The translations under genes and the position numbers were made by a program. Below, in pieces: positions 22,501-34,539 of a DNA stretch of 64,000 nt. Position 1 is the stretch's first letter; every line of letters begins with the position of its first letter. Source of the DNA: Trebouxia sp. TZW2008 (lineage: Eukaryota > Chlorophyta > Trebouxiophyceae > Trebouxiales > Trebouxiaceae); the NCBI GenBank assembly GCA_002118135.1, contig BDIU01000140.1, forward strand, positions 202,207 to 266,206, given 5' to 3'. The notes beneath the pieces were generated by a model. It worked only from the letters and a program-made list of their open reading frames with translations. It was not told the origin of the DNA and did not search any database.

Positions 22501-24923
22501 AAGCAAAGGCAGACCTGCATCTGAGTAACATACACTACAACTACCAGGTTAGTGTCCCTTGCTGCTTCACTGCTGACATTTGCTCTCTGTGCACTTTCTG
22601 TAGGTGTGTGGTTCTTCACAATCATCAGCAGCTGAAAGTGACTTGATCCAACTGCCTGCTGCTGGTCTGCTAGATGTGGCCATGTCACAAATGGCCAGCA
22701 GCGTTGTGCCTGTCAGGTGGTCTGGCAATGTGTGTGTGAAGTGTCAAACCTTGTGATGGTTGGTCAAGTCAAAGGCACAGCCTGTCCCACTTGACTCAGA
22801 AACATCTGGAACAATTCGTTGTAGCTTGATGTTCATTGTCCAACAGGTGTCATGCAAAGCATGATGCCCAAGTCAAGCCAAGTTGTCAACATCAGGTTTG
22901 TGTCACTGGAGTCTGTCTAGCAACTTTGCGGCACATGTTGGCAGGATGCAGGCCAGCAGGACAGCAGAGCCCTCACATCCCTGGCAAATGCTTGACCCAT
23001 CCTCATGCCTTGTCCCAAGTCTGCTGCAGGCAGCCTCTATGCATGCATGCCCATATCAGCACAGAGGTCTCGATCAACAGTTGCTGCACCAAGCAGGTGC
23101 AGTCTTGCATCGATGACTGCAGCTCACAGCGCTGGCTGCTGCATCAAATGGACACAGCTCCAGCTGGGTGTGTGGGTCTAATTTGGAGGTGCTACTGCAG
23201 AGGGGTCTGGCTCAGTCTGTTGCGGCTGACGCTAGGGGCTTGCCTCCTGGGGAGCGCATGGAGCGACTTGAGAAGGCCCAGGGTCTGCTGGAACCCATGT
23301 TCAACAAGGACACGCTGGCGTCTGACTTCAGAGGGCTGGTGGCTTACAACTTGAGCTTCGTGGTGCACGAGCTGGGGCAGCACATGAGGGCCATTGAGCT
23401 GAACTGCACTGCTGCAGCTCTCAATCCTGAGATGGCTGTAAAGGCTGTGCAGCACAGGGCTCGCATCTGGGAAGACATAGGCGACTTCAGCAATGCTGCC
23501 GTAGAAGTCCCCTAGGCCTGCCTGTAACAAAGTGCTCTGTGTTACTCCAGGATCCTCTGCAGTGAGTTGAACTCGAGGAGCCGTTACGAAATGCTGTGTG
23601 TTACTCTAGGATACTCCACAGTGAGTTAGCTCAAGGAGCTCGACTGATCCACTTGCAAGCGAGCACTTTCGTGTGATCTACGCACTGCCAGCAATGAAGA
23701 TCTCAGGCATTACTGCAAGTAACACTGCACTTGTTATACTGCCGCCTTCTGCCTGCAGTGTTGCTTGCTCTGTGTGTGCAGCTGGGCTAATTGACAGGCC
23801 AGGAAGCATGGGTGCCGCAAAGGGTGCAGTCATGTCATGCAAGACCACAAGCATTGCTGGTACGCCATTGCTGGTACGCCATGCTTGTGGTCTTACATGA
23901 TATGACTGCACCCTTTGCATCGTCCTGCAGCATGGTTCTGACCACCACAGCCAAAGTTGCCAACACTAGCAAGCCGCACCCGCCATGTTTGCAACTGCTG
24001 CGCTAGCTTGCTATTCAACAGGCTTGTCATTGCACCACACGTCTGCAAAAGCTGGACCACCTCTCCCGGTACCAGCATCCTCTGGTGTGAGAGCAAGGAA
24101 GGGTTTGGCCTCATGTCGACAGGACCTTGAGTCCCTATGTCACCTTTTGCAACTGTCAAGCCATGAGTTCCAGTTGCCCCAGTGAGGCCAGAAACAGAAA
24201 CAGGGTGAGGCATACCTGTTACCTACCTCGCGTTTGAGCGGGCACAGGTACAGTGACTTCTCTTTGTACCGATTGCTTTGGGTTTCCAAAAAGATTGTGC
24301 TTGCATCGAATTGTCTCTACTCAAGAGGGACCACTGCAGTCCAAGTGCAGTGATAGGTTCCCCATTGCATTGTCCTTACATCGAGTGTTTACAAAAAGAA
24401 GTTACTGTAATGATTGATCAATCAATCAGTCAATGATCAATCAATCAATCATCAGTGAGGCCAGCCCATGAAGTACTGCATTGCTTGGCACGCAGGACAT
24501 GCAGCAGTTGATGGCATAGGGGCAGCAGGGATTGGAGGCCTGCCGTTCAACAGGCTTGTCATTCCACCATATGTCTGCAAAAGCTGAGCCGCCTCGCATG
24601 GTACCAGCATCCTCTGATGTGAGAGCAAGGGACCAGGATTTGGCCATTGTTACCCATATTGTGCATGAGCTTGACTCCTCATTGTGCTTGGGCTTGCAGA
24701 GTGTTCTGGCTGACACTTGTTAGAGGATGATTTGATGAACTTTCATCAGCCCTCTGAAATGCGGCTTGGATCTGCAGGACGTGCAGCGGTTGATGGCAGA
24801 GGGGCGGCAGGGATTGGAGGACTACTTGGCTGAGCTGAGTGGGAAGCGTAACAGGCTGAGGGCTCGCAGCATCCTACAGCTGGACATCACAGCCAGCAAG
24901 ACACAGATTGCAAAAGCTGGCAG
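19556..24923 (+). CDS. Coiled-coil / TPR protein, multi-exon
   Basis: Exons 19556-19737, 21092-21257 and 22440-22547 join in frame and encode Gln/Glu/Leu/Ala-rich coiled coil (MDELKQQLLSAQLALAEQ, EVIQNELQAV, LRQRLAQAKADLHL). A later exon at about 23201-23500 reads as TPR-like helices (VAYNLSFVVHELGQHMRAIE, LNCTAAALNPEMAV, RIWEDIGDFSNAA). A helical exon at about 24774-24923 follows (DVQRLMAEGRQGLEDYLAEL). TPR domains mediate protein-protein contacts. Joins between the last three blocks were not resolved, and exons may be missing before and after. The start ATG (MFRPRANLG) is a choice; 19630 (MDEL) is an alternative. No family is assigned. Confidence 0.55.
19749..19925. mobile_element. MITE family A, copy 4
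   Basis: A 177-bp element. The left end reads TGCAGTGACTCCTCTTAGTCATGAC and the right end AAAGAGAAGCTACTGTA, imperfect inverted repeats. It is in intron 1 of the coiled-coil gene, 11 bp past the donor, so it arrived very close to the splice site. Confidence 0.75.
20079..20790. repeat. Direct repeat pair, ~90 bp each
   Basis: The segments at about 20079-20165 and 20705-20790 share ACTGGTTG, CTCCAG, AGCTGGGCCTGCTGAG and CTGTCTAGCAC. They lie in the first intron of the coiled-coil gene, about 625 bp apart. No further structure was seen. Confidence 0.6.
21276..21590. repeat. GGTACC/TACCCC-rich tandem repeat in an intron
   Basis: Three diverged units of about 130-140 bp start at GGTACC (about 21279, 21420 and 21546). 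Each carries a variant of CCTATACCCCTACGGGGAG. The repeat begins about 20 bp after the exon-2 donor of the coiled-coil gene. It is unusually GGTAC- and C-rich compared with its surroundings. Confidence 0.65.
23817..23918. other. Long near-perfect hairpin in an intron
   Basis: Two 38-base arms (23817-23854 and 23881-23918) are inverted copies with only two differences. They are separated by a 26-base loop that contains TTGCTGGTACGCCA twice. The size and pairing resemble a plant or algal miRNA precursor or a very small foldback element. The element sits in an intron of the coiled-coil/TPR gene. Confidence 0.7.
24249..24409. mobile_element. MITE family A, copy 5
   Basis: A 161-bp element with ends TACAGTGACTTCTCTTTGTA and AAAAAGAAGTTACTGTA, and TA at each edge. 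It is slightly shorter inside than the 177-bp copies. It lies between two blocks of the coiled-coil gene. Confidence 0.8.
24411..24452. repeat. AATC-type microsatellite
   Basis: An imperfect run of TCAATCAATC with interruptions immediately follows the MITE. Confidence 0.7.
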
Positions 24924-25078
24924 GTGCCTCCACTGTCCTTCTGCTTTTGTGCGTTAAACAGCTGTTGCCTACCTGCTAGTAGTGCTGCCAGCAAGACACA
25001 GATTGCAAGGGCTGGCAGGTGCCTCCACGGTTCGTCTGCTTTTGTGCATTGCACAGCTGTTGCCTACTTGCTGGTAAG
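24890..25078 (+). repeat. Duplicated exon end plus intron start
   Basis: The segment GCCAGCAAGACACAGATTGC...GCTGGCAGGTGCCTCC at about 24892-24930 is copied about 100 bp downstream (24988-25030), together with the following intron text. Both copies retain the GCAG/GTGCC donor. This is another local exon-boundary duplication. Confidence 0.65.
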
Positions 25079-25119
25079 CGCTGCAGCTCCACACAACCTG
25101 GCTACTCACGCCTGAGCGC

Positions 25120-27136
25120 TGTGAGGGGTTGTGCTGCCATCTGCGATTGATCATTTGATACTTCTCAAATTGCGGTTGAGGGAGCTGTATGGGACTCATC
25201 AGACTTGCCGGTTTCACAGCACAGGTGAAAGTGTGAGCAATGTTTTCAAAGCTGACCTTTGCCGTGAAAAATTGACAGACTGTAGCAAGCTCTTTGCCCC
25301 AGCAAATATAAGCAGCAGGTGAAATAGAACAAGCACCCTCAGCTAACATGTCTTGAAAGCGTTGTTTGGGGAGACTGATAAACGTTGTTGAAAGCAAAGC
25401 TTCTGTGACTGCACTTGCATGCGTTCAAGCCGTCCTGACCAATCTGTCAGCAGCTAAGTCAACAAGCCTTCCTTGATGATTTGGTTGTTTGGTCATTGGA
25501 ATCTTCAAATGCTGTACATACATCTGTAGTGGTGATTTACTGCATCACTTTGACTGAGGCACTGATCAGAATTAAATGCCAACACCAGAGCAGCATGATT
25601 TGAGAAGCAGTTGCTGCTGATACAGACACATGGGCACATCAACAAGCTCACACTGCATGGCGTCATCAGCTTCTGCACATCTGCACCGCTCCATAAGGCC
25701 TTGGTGGCTAGCATCATATGGTTTGATTCCTGAGTCTCTGTCCCTCTCTCTGTCTCTGTCTATCAAGTCGCATGCACACAGCATAGCACAGGCTGGACAG
25801 GTGATGAAATGAAGGACAGGCGCGCTGACAGCTGAGGCATCCAGGTTCATGTGTTGCTTGAGCACGGCATTGAAGGGGCGCTGACTTGAGTGTGGTGATG
25901 CCGCAGGAAGATGTTGGCCCAGCACAGCCCAGACCATGTCCAGGACGCCAGAGTGAAGCAAGAGCGCACAGTGAGGGTTTGCACCATTGCACAGTGAGGG
26001 TTTGCACCATTGCAGCTGCCAGTGACGAGCTCATCTGCAAGCACTAAGGCCGTGCCTCCTGCTGAAACTACAGCCCTGGGGGTTTGACACGCTTGCTAGA
26101 ATTTAGATTGAAATAAAAAAACGTCATAGAGACTCAGCAGGGAGTCATACAGACAATGTCAGTTCAATTTTGCTTGCCACTAGCAGAACATATGACAGGC
26201 CTGCTGAGGTCTGCTTGCCACCATCAGAACATGGGACAGCCCTGCTCTCATCTGCTTGCCAACAACAATAATTCTGAGCATGGCTGTGGCATTCGCTCGG
26301 CCATGTTGGGCGCAGCACAGCAAGTCAGCTAAGCGAAAAGGCAGCTAAGCAGCAAGTCAGCTAAGCAGCAACAGCCAAGTGTAAGATGATGCTCCGAGAT
26401 GCATATAGCTGCATCGTTTGGACCAACAGTTTAGTTGCGGTACAACTGGTTGAATGTTGCTGTGATGTGTGATCTTGGCATGTTTCCAAAGCTTCCTCGT
26501 CAGTGTAATTTTGATTACAGATCACCAACTAAGTAAATGTAGCACTGGTGTTATTTGCACTGCTGCACGACAAGCTCAATGAGCTTGCATTAGACAGCTG
26601 TGTAGACCATGTTGGGAAATTTGTAAGCATCATAAGGAGGATTGCACCCCTTGCCAGATGCATTTCAATTCAGGATGTATTTGCATGGAAACTGCCAGGA
26701 GCGTTGTGATGGCGCTCAGCTGCACATGCATTTTGCAGCATGCCAGCAGAAGCATTACTGTAACAGGGTAGCACATAAGCTAGTGAATATAGCCTAGTAG
26801 CATCAACCGGTTGCACGTCGTTTTATAACAATTACAATCACTGTACTAGGGTCAACATCCGCTATGATTTTTACATGCTTATGACAAAATTAGCTCTATC
26901 AGGCAATATTGATATAGATGCTTGTGTTAAACTACTGCATGTACACAGAAAATTTGCAGAGAGTATTCACAAAGAACAAGTTGTATGACCCAAAAGCTGT
27001 TCATTGAAAAATCGAAAATCAGGATGTAACCAGACACGAACAAATGAAGACGCATTTATGTGTTTGAATACCACATTCATTTCAGCTGTATTGTTGCAGC
27101 ACAATACCACTACGACAAGCTACAGGCAAAGAGTGT
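25120..27136. other. Intergenic, no gene recognised
   Basis: No convincing exons were seen. It contains a CTCTGT-rich run near 25735-25770, a duplicated CACAGTGAGGGTTTGCACCATTG near 25965-26012 and AGTCAGCTAAGC repeats near 26322-26370. The right end holds the 3' flank of HSP20 copy 2. The end of the coiled-coil gene may lie in its first few hundred bases. Confidence 0.45.
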
Positions 27137-27995
27137 TTAGTTGATGGGAATGTTGGTCACTTCTGGCTCTGCTGGCTGAATCCTGGCCACCTTCAGAGTC
27201 AACACACCCTGCTCAACTGAGGCCTTGATCTGTGACAAGTCTGCATCCTCTGGCAAGTTCCAGGTCCTCTTGAATGTGCCAAAGCGCCTCTCCTGCCGTC
27301 TTCTGAACACCTTCTGCTCTGCCTTGCTGTTTTCTTGACCCTCAACATCCACATTGCGGCCACTAGTAGATGCATCAGCTGAAGATGCTGAAGACGTATC
27401 AGCTGAAGATGTCTGCTGCTGCTGCCGCCTTTCACCACTGATGCTGAGCTCACGATCCTTGTTGACCTGGACCTGCAACAAAATCAGGAGTGTCAGAAAA
27501 TGCCATTGCTGTGTAACAGGTCTTGCCAGGTCAGGCTGGCAGAGCAACAGTGCAGAGCAGCTGAACCTGTTCACAAAATTGTGGCTTGAAGTGCAGGTAC
27601 ATATTGGCAACTATGGCGGCGGACTGTACCTTTATGTCTTTCTTGCCGAGCCCTGGAACATCGGCCACGAAAGAGTACTCCTGTGCAGTCTCTTCAAGGT
27701 CGACTGGGAACCACAAGCTGTTGCTGGCCTGCTCTGCCCACTTTTCGAAGGATCGCTGCATGTTTGAAGTGTTCCCCCATTGCTGCTGGTATGAAGGACC
27801 GCAACGCCCACCGACGCTCCAGACAGCCTGAACTGCCGATGATCTGGTGTTGCGCGGCACGCCGAAGACGGGAGACCTGCCGATCGGCCTGGCAGGTATG
27901 CAAACGTGATATTTGGCAACTGATGCAGGACGTGCTGTAGCTCTAGTGGTGACTGCTGAAGACATAGAAGTCACAGCCACGGAGTGCAGGATCAC
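27137..27995 (-). CDS. Plastid-type small heat-shock protein (HSP20), copy 2
   Basis: Two exons, 27630-27995 and 27137-27472, joined after DIK, give 233 aa. The alpha-crystallin domain matches copy 1 closely: KWAEQASNSLWFPVDLEE, SFVADVPGLGKKDIK, LSISGERR, FGTFKRTWNLPEDADLSQ, VEQGVLTLKV and EPEVTNIPIN at the end. The N-terminus is basic and Ser/Thr/Ala-rich as in a plastid transit peptide. MILHSVAV is the upstream start; the Met at codon 11 (MSSAVTT) is an alternative. The insert between ISGERR and RRRQERRFGT is again Ser/Asp/Gln-rich. It is paralogous to the gene 9 kb to the left, in the same orientation. Confidence 0.9.
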
Positions 27996-28098
27996 AAACT
28001 GCCTTGAAAGCGCAAATTGAATTTGTAAGTTGATGTGAAGGTAGAGTGAAGTGCGGCAACAAAGTGGCTGGCTTTATTGCCCAGGACAAGAAGCTTCG

Positions 28099-28139
28099 GA
28101 ACTTTCCGACACCAACGTTGCGCCAGGAAGTTTCGGAAG
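28099..28139. promoter_or_regulatory. Heat-shock-element-like motifs upstream of HSP20 copy 2
   Basis: Two correctly spaced GAAnnTTC pairs occur at 28099-28106 and 28127-28134, each with an extra flanking half-site one base off register. They are about 105-145 bp upstream of the start codon, a usual place for heat-shock-factor sites. Confidence 0.6.
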
Positions 28140-28344
28140 TGTCGGAGTAACGCCTGTCGTAACGCTTGCTAATGACGCCGTAACACATTTCTAGCCAGAA
28201 TTCTCAGGTTTCGGGAAAGAGCCCACTCGTAATCGCGATGTGCGCAGGCTCATTAAGCGTGTGAGCGAACCTTCAACATAGCGTATTTCTCACTTGCTCC
28301 TTCTGCAGGTCATTTGTACAACGCAAATCTACTGCGCCAGCACT

Positions 28345-31300
28345 ATGTCTCTCCTGACGTCAAGTCTGCAATCAGCTAAGTTGATCCACCCGTCAAAGTC
28401 GACTCCTGTATGCTCGCCGAAGGCCAAGCCACATCAAGTTTGCGGTGGGTACACCCATGCATCACTCAACACATGTTGTAAACTGCGCCGGATGTGCTTG
28501 CGACATTTGTCTCGTGCATGTTTGGACAGCCCGGTGCCCACTGCAGTGCCATGGTCAGCGATGAACGCTGGTATTTTGGCGTCAAGCGTCATCGCAATGT
28601 GGGCTGAGCTCCTTCGGGTTTGCAGGTCGGGCAGGTCGACCCAGTAAACCCGCGCAGCGGAGACTTCCTCGGGTGGTTACTCTCGCAGCTAACAAGGAAG
28701 GCGCAGGCTCTGAACAAGGCAGACTGCTTCGAGATGCCTTGGAATTCAACAGACCTGACAATGCACCGCAGCAATCAACTTCGGCAAAGTTTGACAGCCT
28801 CGTCGACTACAAGCCTGGACAGGTGCTGGGTGGCAAGTACACATTGGTGGAAACAGTTGGACGAGGGAAAGCTGGTGTCACATACAAGGTCAGTAGTCTA
28901 CTTGCTGTCAGTAGCTCTACTTGGTGTCAGTTGCTCTACTTGGTGTCGGTACATATACTAGTGCTACGGTCTTCTCACAGGCTCATGACATGTTCGCAAT
29001 GCTCATGCTAATGCTGCCTTCTTCGGCTGAGTTGCTACAGACAGCCGCAATGCGTATGCTGATGTGGCTGTCGTTGTGTGAGTTGATATATACATGGCTC
29101 ACAGCCAGCATAAGTCACCAGTGGCTGTTCCTTGATTGGAGATGTTGCGCAAGCTTGCTCATTGCGACTACTGTTACAATTGCTGATGTCATGATAGCTG
29201 GGATTGTATACTTGCAGGCTGAAAGGCCAGGTGGTGGACTGGTCGCCATCAAGGCTCTGTCCTTGCGCAGCATGCAAGGGGATTGGCAGCAGCTAGAGCT
29301 ATTTGAGAAGGAGGCCAATGCTCTGCGCAGCATGAACCACCCTGGCATTCCTGCCTACAAGGACTACTTTGAAGTGGACAATGATGGTGACAGGGCATAC
29401 TTCCTGGTTCAGGTATGCTTTGCACAAGTTTGTATGACTTGATTCTCATGATTGGCACCGCATTGCTGTGGTGTCATGCCTACAGTCAGTTCTAGAGGTT
29501 ATGACCTTTGCAACTTGCGATTGTTACAGTGTGTGTTGCCATGCTATATTTCACAGACCTGCTGTTGTCAAATGCGCGTCGATAGAGCCCAATATGGCTT
29601 GGTGATGGACTGTCACAGTGCTACTGGTTGCTTGCATGTGCTAAACGCTTTCTACTGGCTGTGATATGTTTGACATATGCTCTGTTAGTTTTGAGATTTG
29701 CTTGAAAGATGTTCTGCTATTGTGGCAGGAACTGGTTGAGGGCAAGAGCCTGGCAAAGATGGTGGAAGCTGGCTGGAAGCCCACTCAGAAAGAAGTTGAG
29801 CGCATTGCTGATGAGCTGCTCAGCACACTGGCATACTTACAAGAGCAGAAAGTGAGCATGCATGACATGTCCAAGGTCCTGGATTGAGTTATTGCAAGCG
29901 ATGTATGCATGATCAGCAGTGCACATGCTGTCACAAATGCTCTGCTGTGTGTGATGATCAAAGTTAGTGTCGTCTCATGTCATTGCTGTGACTTTGCCAC
30001 CTTGGTTTGATGCTCATTTTCATTTGCTGGTCAGCTGGTCAGTCATCCAAGCTCTCTTTGACAGGCCTACTGCACACATTTGCCTGACCCCTGTTTCCTG
30101 ATTTGCTGATCATTGTGAATGGTGTGCAGATTGTACATCGCGATGTCAAGCCAGAGAACATCATCCTGCAAGGTGGCAAGCCTGGAGGCAAGGTCTTCCT
30201 AGTGGACTTTGGCGGCATCCAACAGGGCAACAAAGATGTGGCAGACAGTGAAGTGGTAGACACAGGCACTCTTGTAGGCACCTACGGTTACATGGCTCCA
30301 GAGCAGCTGAGAGGCTCAGTCAAACCGGCTTCAGATCTGTTTGCTTTGGGTGGCACCCTGCTATACCTGCTGTCAGGTATGGCAGCACAGCCATTGCTTA
30401 TCTGCTTCCTGTCTGTTCATGCTGTGGATAAAATTTGAGTCCTACGCTGTATTGCAGCCTGCATAGTCTCGTGTGCAGAATGCTGCTGTGGCATTGACAG
30501 GCCTGCTTCTGACCTATGCGCTTTGCGTGGGCCCTTATTGTACCTGCTGTCAGGTATAGCAGGTTGGTCTCAATGACTTGTTGAGTGTGTTTGTACTTAT
30601 TCAGGCTGCAGACGCTTTTGTCTAAGCCACTTTGCAATTTCTCCTGTCTTCTGTGGTGCATGAGGTCTTGCAATTGCATCAACATGCGGCAGCTAATTGC
30701 AGTTATTAGCATTGCTCATCAGGTCAAGTTGTTCTAGCTGCCTGAGTTTGGCAAAAGTGCTTGTGCACAGTATGTTTTGGCTGACTCCATGTGCTACACT
30801 GTACACCCTGCCTTCTCATCATTGACAGCTTTGGTCAATATTGATGATTCACAGCATTGACAGCTTTGATCAGTATGCATGTTTCACATCATTGACAGCT
30901 TTGATCAGTATGGATCATCCACGTTTGTTCCAACATCAGTGTCTAAGCAGTAGCACCGACTTGCATTGTTCACTGTGTTGTGCTTTGTTGTGTTCATGCT
31001 TGCATGCTGATGGTGCTGTAACACAATGCAGGTGAGATGCCAAGCTCCTTCCCTCAGCGCCGCCTTCAGATAGACTTCAGCCAAGTGGACATGAGCCCCC
31101 GCCTAAACAGACTACTCCAAGGTCTGCTGCAGCCTGCCTGGGAAGACAGGCTGACAGCCACACAGGCCAAGGCAGTGCTGGCAGGGACTGCACCCAGCAG
31201 CAGACAGCAGTCACAAGGGCAGCGGCAGCAGCAGCAGAAGGGATGGAACGTTTTCAATGAAGGTGCTTGGGAAGATAGGCGGCAAAGATCAAGGGGCTCT

Positions 31301-32252
31301 AGCAGCAGTCAGGTGAGGCTTCTTGTTTTGTTGTTGCTGGATTTTGAGGGTGCTTTTGCGTTCTGTGTAAGTGTGATGCCTTTGCTGCAGTGCATTGACT
31401 TGCATTCTGTGGGGTTTGGTGTATGTTCTGCAGTGAGTTGAGATGCACTTTGTGAGGTTTGATGCACTCTGTGAGGTCTGGTGCCTGTGCTGCAGCGAAT
31501 TGTCTCTGGCTGTCTTCCCTGTTCAAGCTTGGTGCCTGGGCTGTGATCAATGCCTGTGCTGCTGTGTGTGCAATTCATGATGCCTGTGCTGCAATGTTTT
31601 GTGTGCATATGGTATGTGTTCAGAAGCTAGCCCACCGTCAGCAATCGAATGCCTTGAGTACAGTCATTGCTGTACTGCTTGCCATATTTTGCCTGGATTG
31701 TGACGCAAGGGCTCAGGGGTTTTGTCTGCTTTGCAGAGGAACAACAATGAGCAAGAGCAAGAGGCAGCATCCACTTCAGGCCGTGATCAGCGTCAAAACC
31801 CAGACTTGGGACCGTTTGGCAACCCTCTTGTCCTTGGCCTGTTGAGCGCGTTTCTCCCATTACCCTTGAGACCCCTTGCATGGTGGCTTGCCTTAGCGCA
31901 GCTCGGCAACTCTGGCAAAAGGGCAAGGCGCAGCAGATCAGCATCAACTACAGATTCAGAGGCGAGCACATCTGGCAGTGATGACTCAGACTGGATGTCT
32001 GGCAGTCAGAGGCAGCAGGAAAGAGGCTTTGGGTTTAGTGATGGGCCTGCTGATGATACCAGGAACGAGTCAGAGATGACTGATGAGGAGCAGGAGGCTT
32101 TGAGAAGGCGAAGAAGACAGCAGCAGATGGCTGCAATGCAGCAGCAGCAAATGTTGTTGAGCATGATGCGCATGATGGGTGGTGGCATGGTATACAGAGG
32201 GGGTCCCTTTGGCAGGCGTGAGGGGTTTGGCAGGGATCCTTTCATGTTCTAG
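28345..32252 (+). CDS. Ser/Thr protein kinase, plastid-style, seven exons
   Basis: Exons 28345-28444, 28626-28888, 29218-29412, 29729-29851, 30130-30376, 31032-31312 and 31737-32252 join in frame, giving 574 aa. The N-terminus is Ser/Lys/Arg/Pro-rich and transit-peptide-like. Kinase motifs in order: glycine loop VGRGKAGVTYK, VAIK lysine, HRDVKPEN catalytic loop, DFGG, and MAPEQL. After the kinase domain come a Gln/Arg/Ser-rich stretch, a possible membrane segment (LLSAFLPLPLRPLAWWLALA), an acidic Ser region and a Met/Gln-rich tail (MQQQQMLLSMMRMMGGG). The style resembles cyanobacterial-type kinases found in plastids; that location is inferred. The segment before HRD is shorter than usual (LSTLAYLQEQK then IVHRD), so a small exon could be missing. 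Confidence 0.85.
30817..30925. repeat. ~40-bp repeat, three units, in a kinase intron
   Basis: ATTGACAGCTTTGATCAGTAT or a close variant occurs three times (about 30822, 30853 and 30892) in the intron before kinase exon 6. Confidence 0.7.
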
Positions 32253-32662
32253 ATGTGTTCAGACTTCCTTTCAGCCTTTGGAGGGTGCCTCATCAGTATC
32301 TAGTGTGACATGCCACTGTGCTTTGCGCAGACCTCTGGTTGAAGTTTCAGGCCTTTGTTGTTGTTTCAGGCTTTGTTGATCATCTTAGGCTACATATGCA
32401 TCCCTCTGTGTGTTTAGCAAGTAACTTGTGTGTTTCCCAGTAGTTCGGACCCTTGTGTGATCTCATTGATACACGAGTCTGAACACTGCCAAGTCAAAGT
32501 ATGCAACATACTATACTATACTAGTAGTAGCAATGACTGACTTGGCTTTCATCCGTCATCTGGTGTCACACTTGTAATCTTACTCTCTCCACAAATTTGT
32601 GAAATAGACTAGTACTGTGCATAAACAGTCAAAATGTACGCTTGACTGTCAGTGCCTGCATA

Positions 32663-33745
32663 CCTATTAGAGAGAGTAATCTTCAATGCTTCAGCCAGCC
32701 AACAAGGCTCATCGGATGTGCTAAACAGTGGCAATGACTGTATGTCCATGAGATCCAGGCAGTGTATGACACAGTGAAACACTCCCAAATAATCATGTTG
32801 CGCGAAGGAACGCATGTTATGACCGCAGCCCTCAAACAAACGAGCATATATTTACAGCTTTGACCACTGACCATTTGCTATTACTAAGCATTTCCAGGGT
32901 TATGTCAGCATTTGTCATGGGGCGTACATGACTAAGCAAGGAGAGAGCCTCACATAATCCTGTAGCTCCCCATGCCAGATTTTATTATGAATCTGAAAGC
33001 AGGGGGGATCTATTCAGGTCCCAAACCCTACATACACACTGCTACCCCTGCTTCCCGTACCATTTATTCTTATTTTAATCAGATTATACTTATAGTACTT
33101 AGTAGAGTAGAAGTAACGCTCAGCTCCCCGGCTCCCCAGTAAAGTCTACAGAATCCTGAATAACTCACAGTTCTGAGGCTGAGAAAGAAGTTCATGGGGA
33201 GCTGCTGAGCTGGGAAGCTTGATAAAACCACGTGAAAAAAGGGGAAATGGAGGTTGCTCAGAGTTCAGCATCTCAGGAGGGAGTGAGTGGAAACGTGCTG
33301 AGCTGGAAAGGTTACTCAAACCATGTGAAACCAGGGTCGCACACACACCCCCTGTTTTCGCAAGCGGCGCTGCCCTTGTGCACAACCTCAACAGTTTTAC
33401 TCTAACGTAATACAATCAAATTCAAACTTTTGACTTTCTGCACGCAGTGCTAGTGACAGCTGTACGCAGTGGCTACAAAGGCTGTACACAGAGCGCGCAG
33501 AGTTCACGCGCTGACGCTACAGACATGTGGCGCTGATCCTACAGAAGTTGCACACAGTTTCTGCAACAGTTGGGCCAGAAAACCTATTTGAAATCTCCAG
33601 CTTCTGAGAGAGAAGAGAGAGAGAATAATTTTACATGCTTTAGCCAGCCAACAAGGCTGATCACATGTGCCACACTGTGGCAATGACTATAAGTCCATGA
33701 AATTCAGGCAGTCTATGACATAGTGATAGAATTCTCAAAGGATGA
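32663..33745. repeat. Direct repeat pair, ~130 bp, 945 bp apart
   Basis: The copies at 32663-32800 and 33606-33745 share GCCAGCCAACAAGGCT, GTGGCAATGACT, GTCCATGA and CAGGCAGT(G/C)TATGACA, with a purine GAGAGA run at the left edge. The sequence between them contains no recognised gene. They may be ends of a decayed element or an old duplication. Confidence 0.65.
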
Positions 33746-34539
33746 CATAATCTTGGTCTTTTCCGCGTGCAGACACGTGGAGTTCTGATTTCTTTTAGAT
33801 TCTGTCTGTAGCTACAGTAGGGTGGCTGACTTGAACACTACTTCAGGAAAAGGAAAAAGGAACATACTACGCCGCGAGGCGTCTTATGAGGAGGCCTTAG
33901 ATAGACCAGGGCGTCCTGTCGCTGCTCTCACTGAGTCATATCCCAGAACTCTTGTTCTGAAAGAGAGTAGGAAGTCTCCTCAGGATCGGCTTAATCCGAG
34001 GCACTGCTACACATGCCTTGATTCCTGATTTCCCTTTAAAATTTCTGCACGTTGATAAAGACCACTCAAGAATCAACGAAGTACCATTGCAATCAGATTG
34101 CAGTTCTTAATTGCCAATTCACTGTCTTCACAACAATGTGAATGTGAATGTTGTGAATGTTGTCATATTGAGTGCGCTTGATCGTGAAAACAGCACAGAC
34201 ATGCCATGTTGCCAGCCAGCAAGAAGATGGGCAAAGCGATTCAATTCCTCTGAGTACCAGCTACTTGAAGCAAACTTCACCTTTGTAAAGCTGTTTCTTT
34301 CACTATGCTCTGTTCCAATTTTTCCAAATATCAAGATGAAGAAACAGTTTAGACAGCAGGTCTGCCTATCACTAGCATCAAATCTTTTGCGCAAGTGAAG
34401 ACAGCAAATTTGCTACTTTGCAAGCACACCTGGTTTTGACATTGCAAATCAATAAGCATCAATGAGTGGTTATTGAAGTATGGAGTCTATGTTGCACAAG
34501 CTTGATTGCCACCCAGATAGGATGGAGTTTTCAAGAGAC

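Larger units (their letters stand above)
24012..24645. repeat. Direct repeat pair and decayed exon copy
   Basis: About 95 bp at 24012-24108 recur at 24550-24645 (shared GGCTTGTCATT, GTCTGCAAAAGCTG, TACCAGCATCCTCTG, TGTGAGAGCAAGG). Just before the second copy, 24494-24540 duplicates the start of the exon at 24774 (GACATGCAGCAGTTGATGGCA) but carries a TAG, so that exon copy is dead. Confidence 0.65.
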
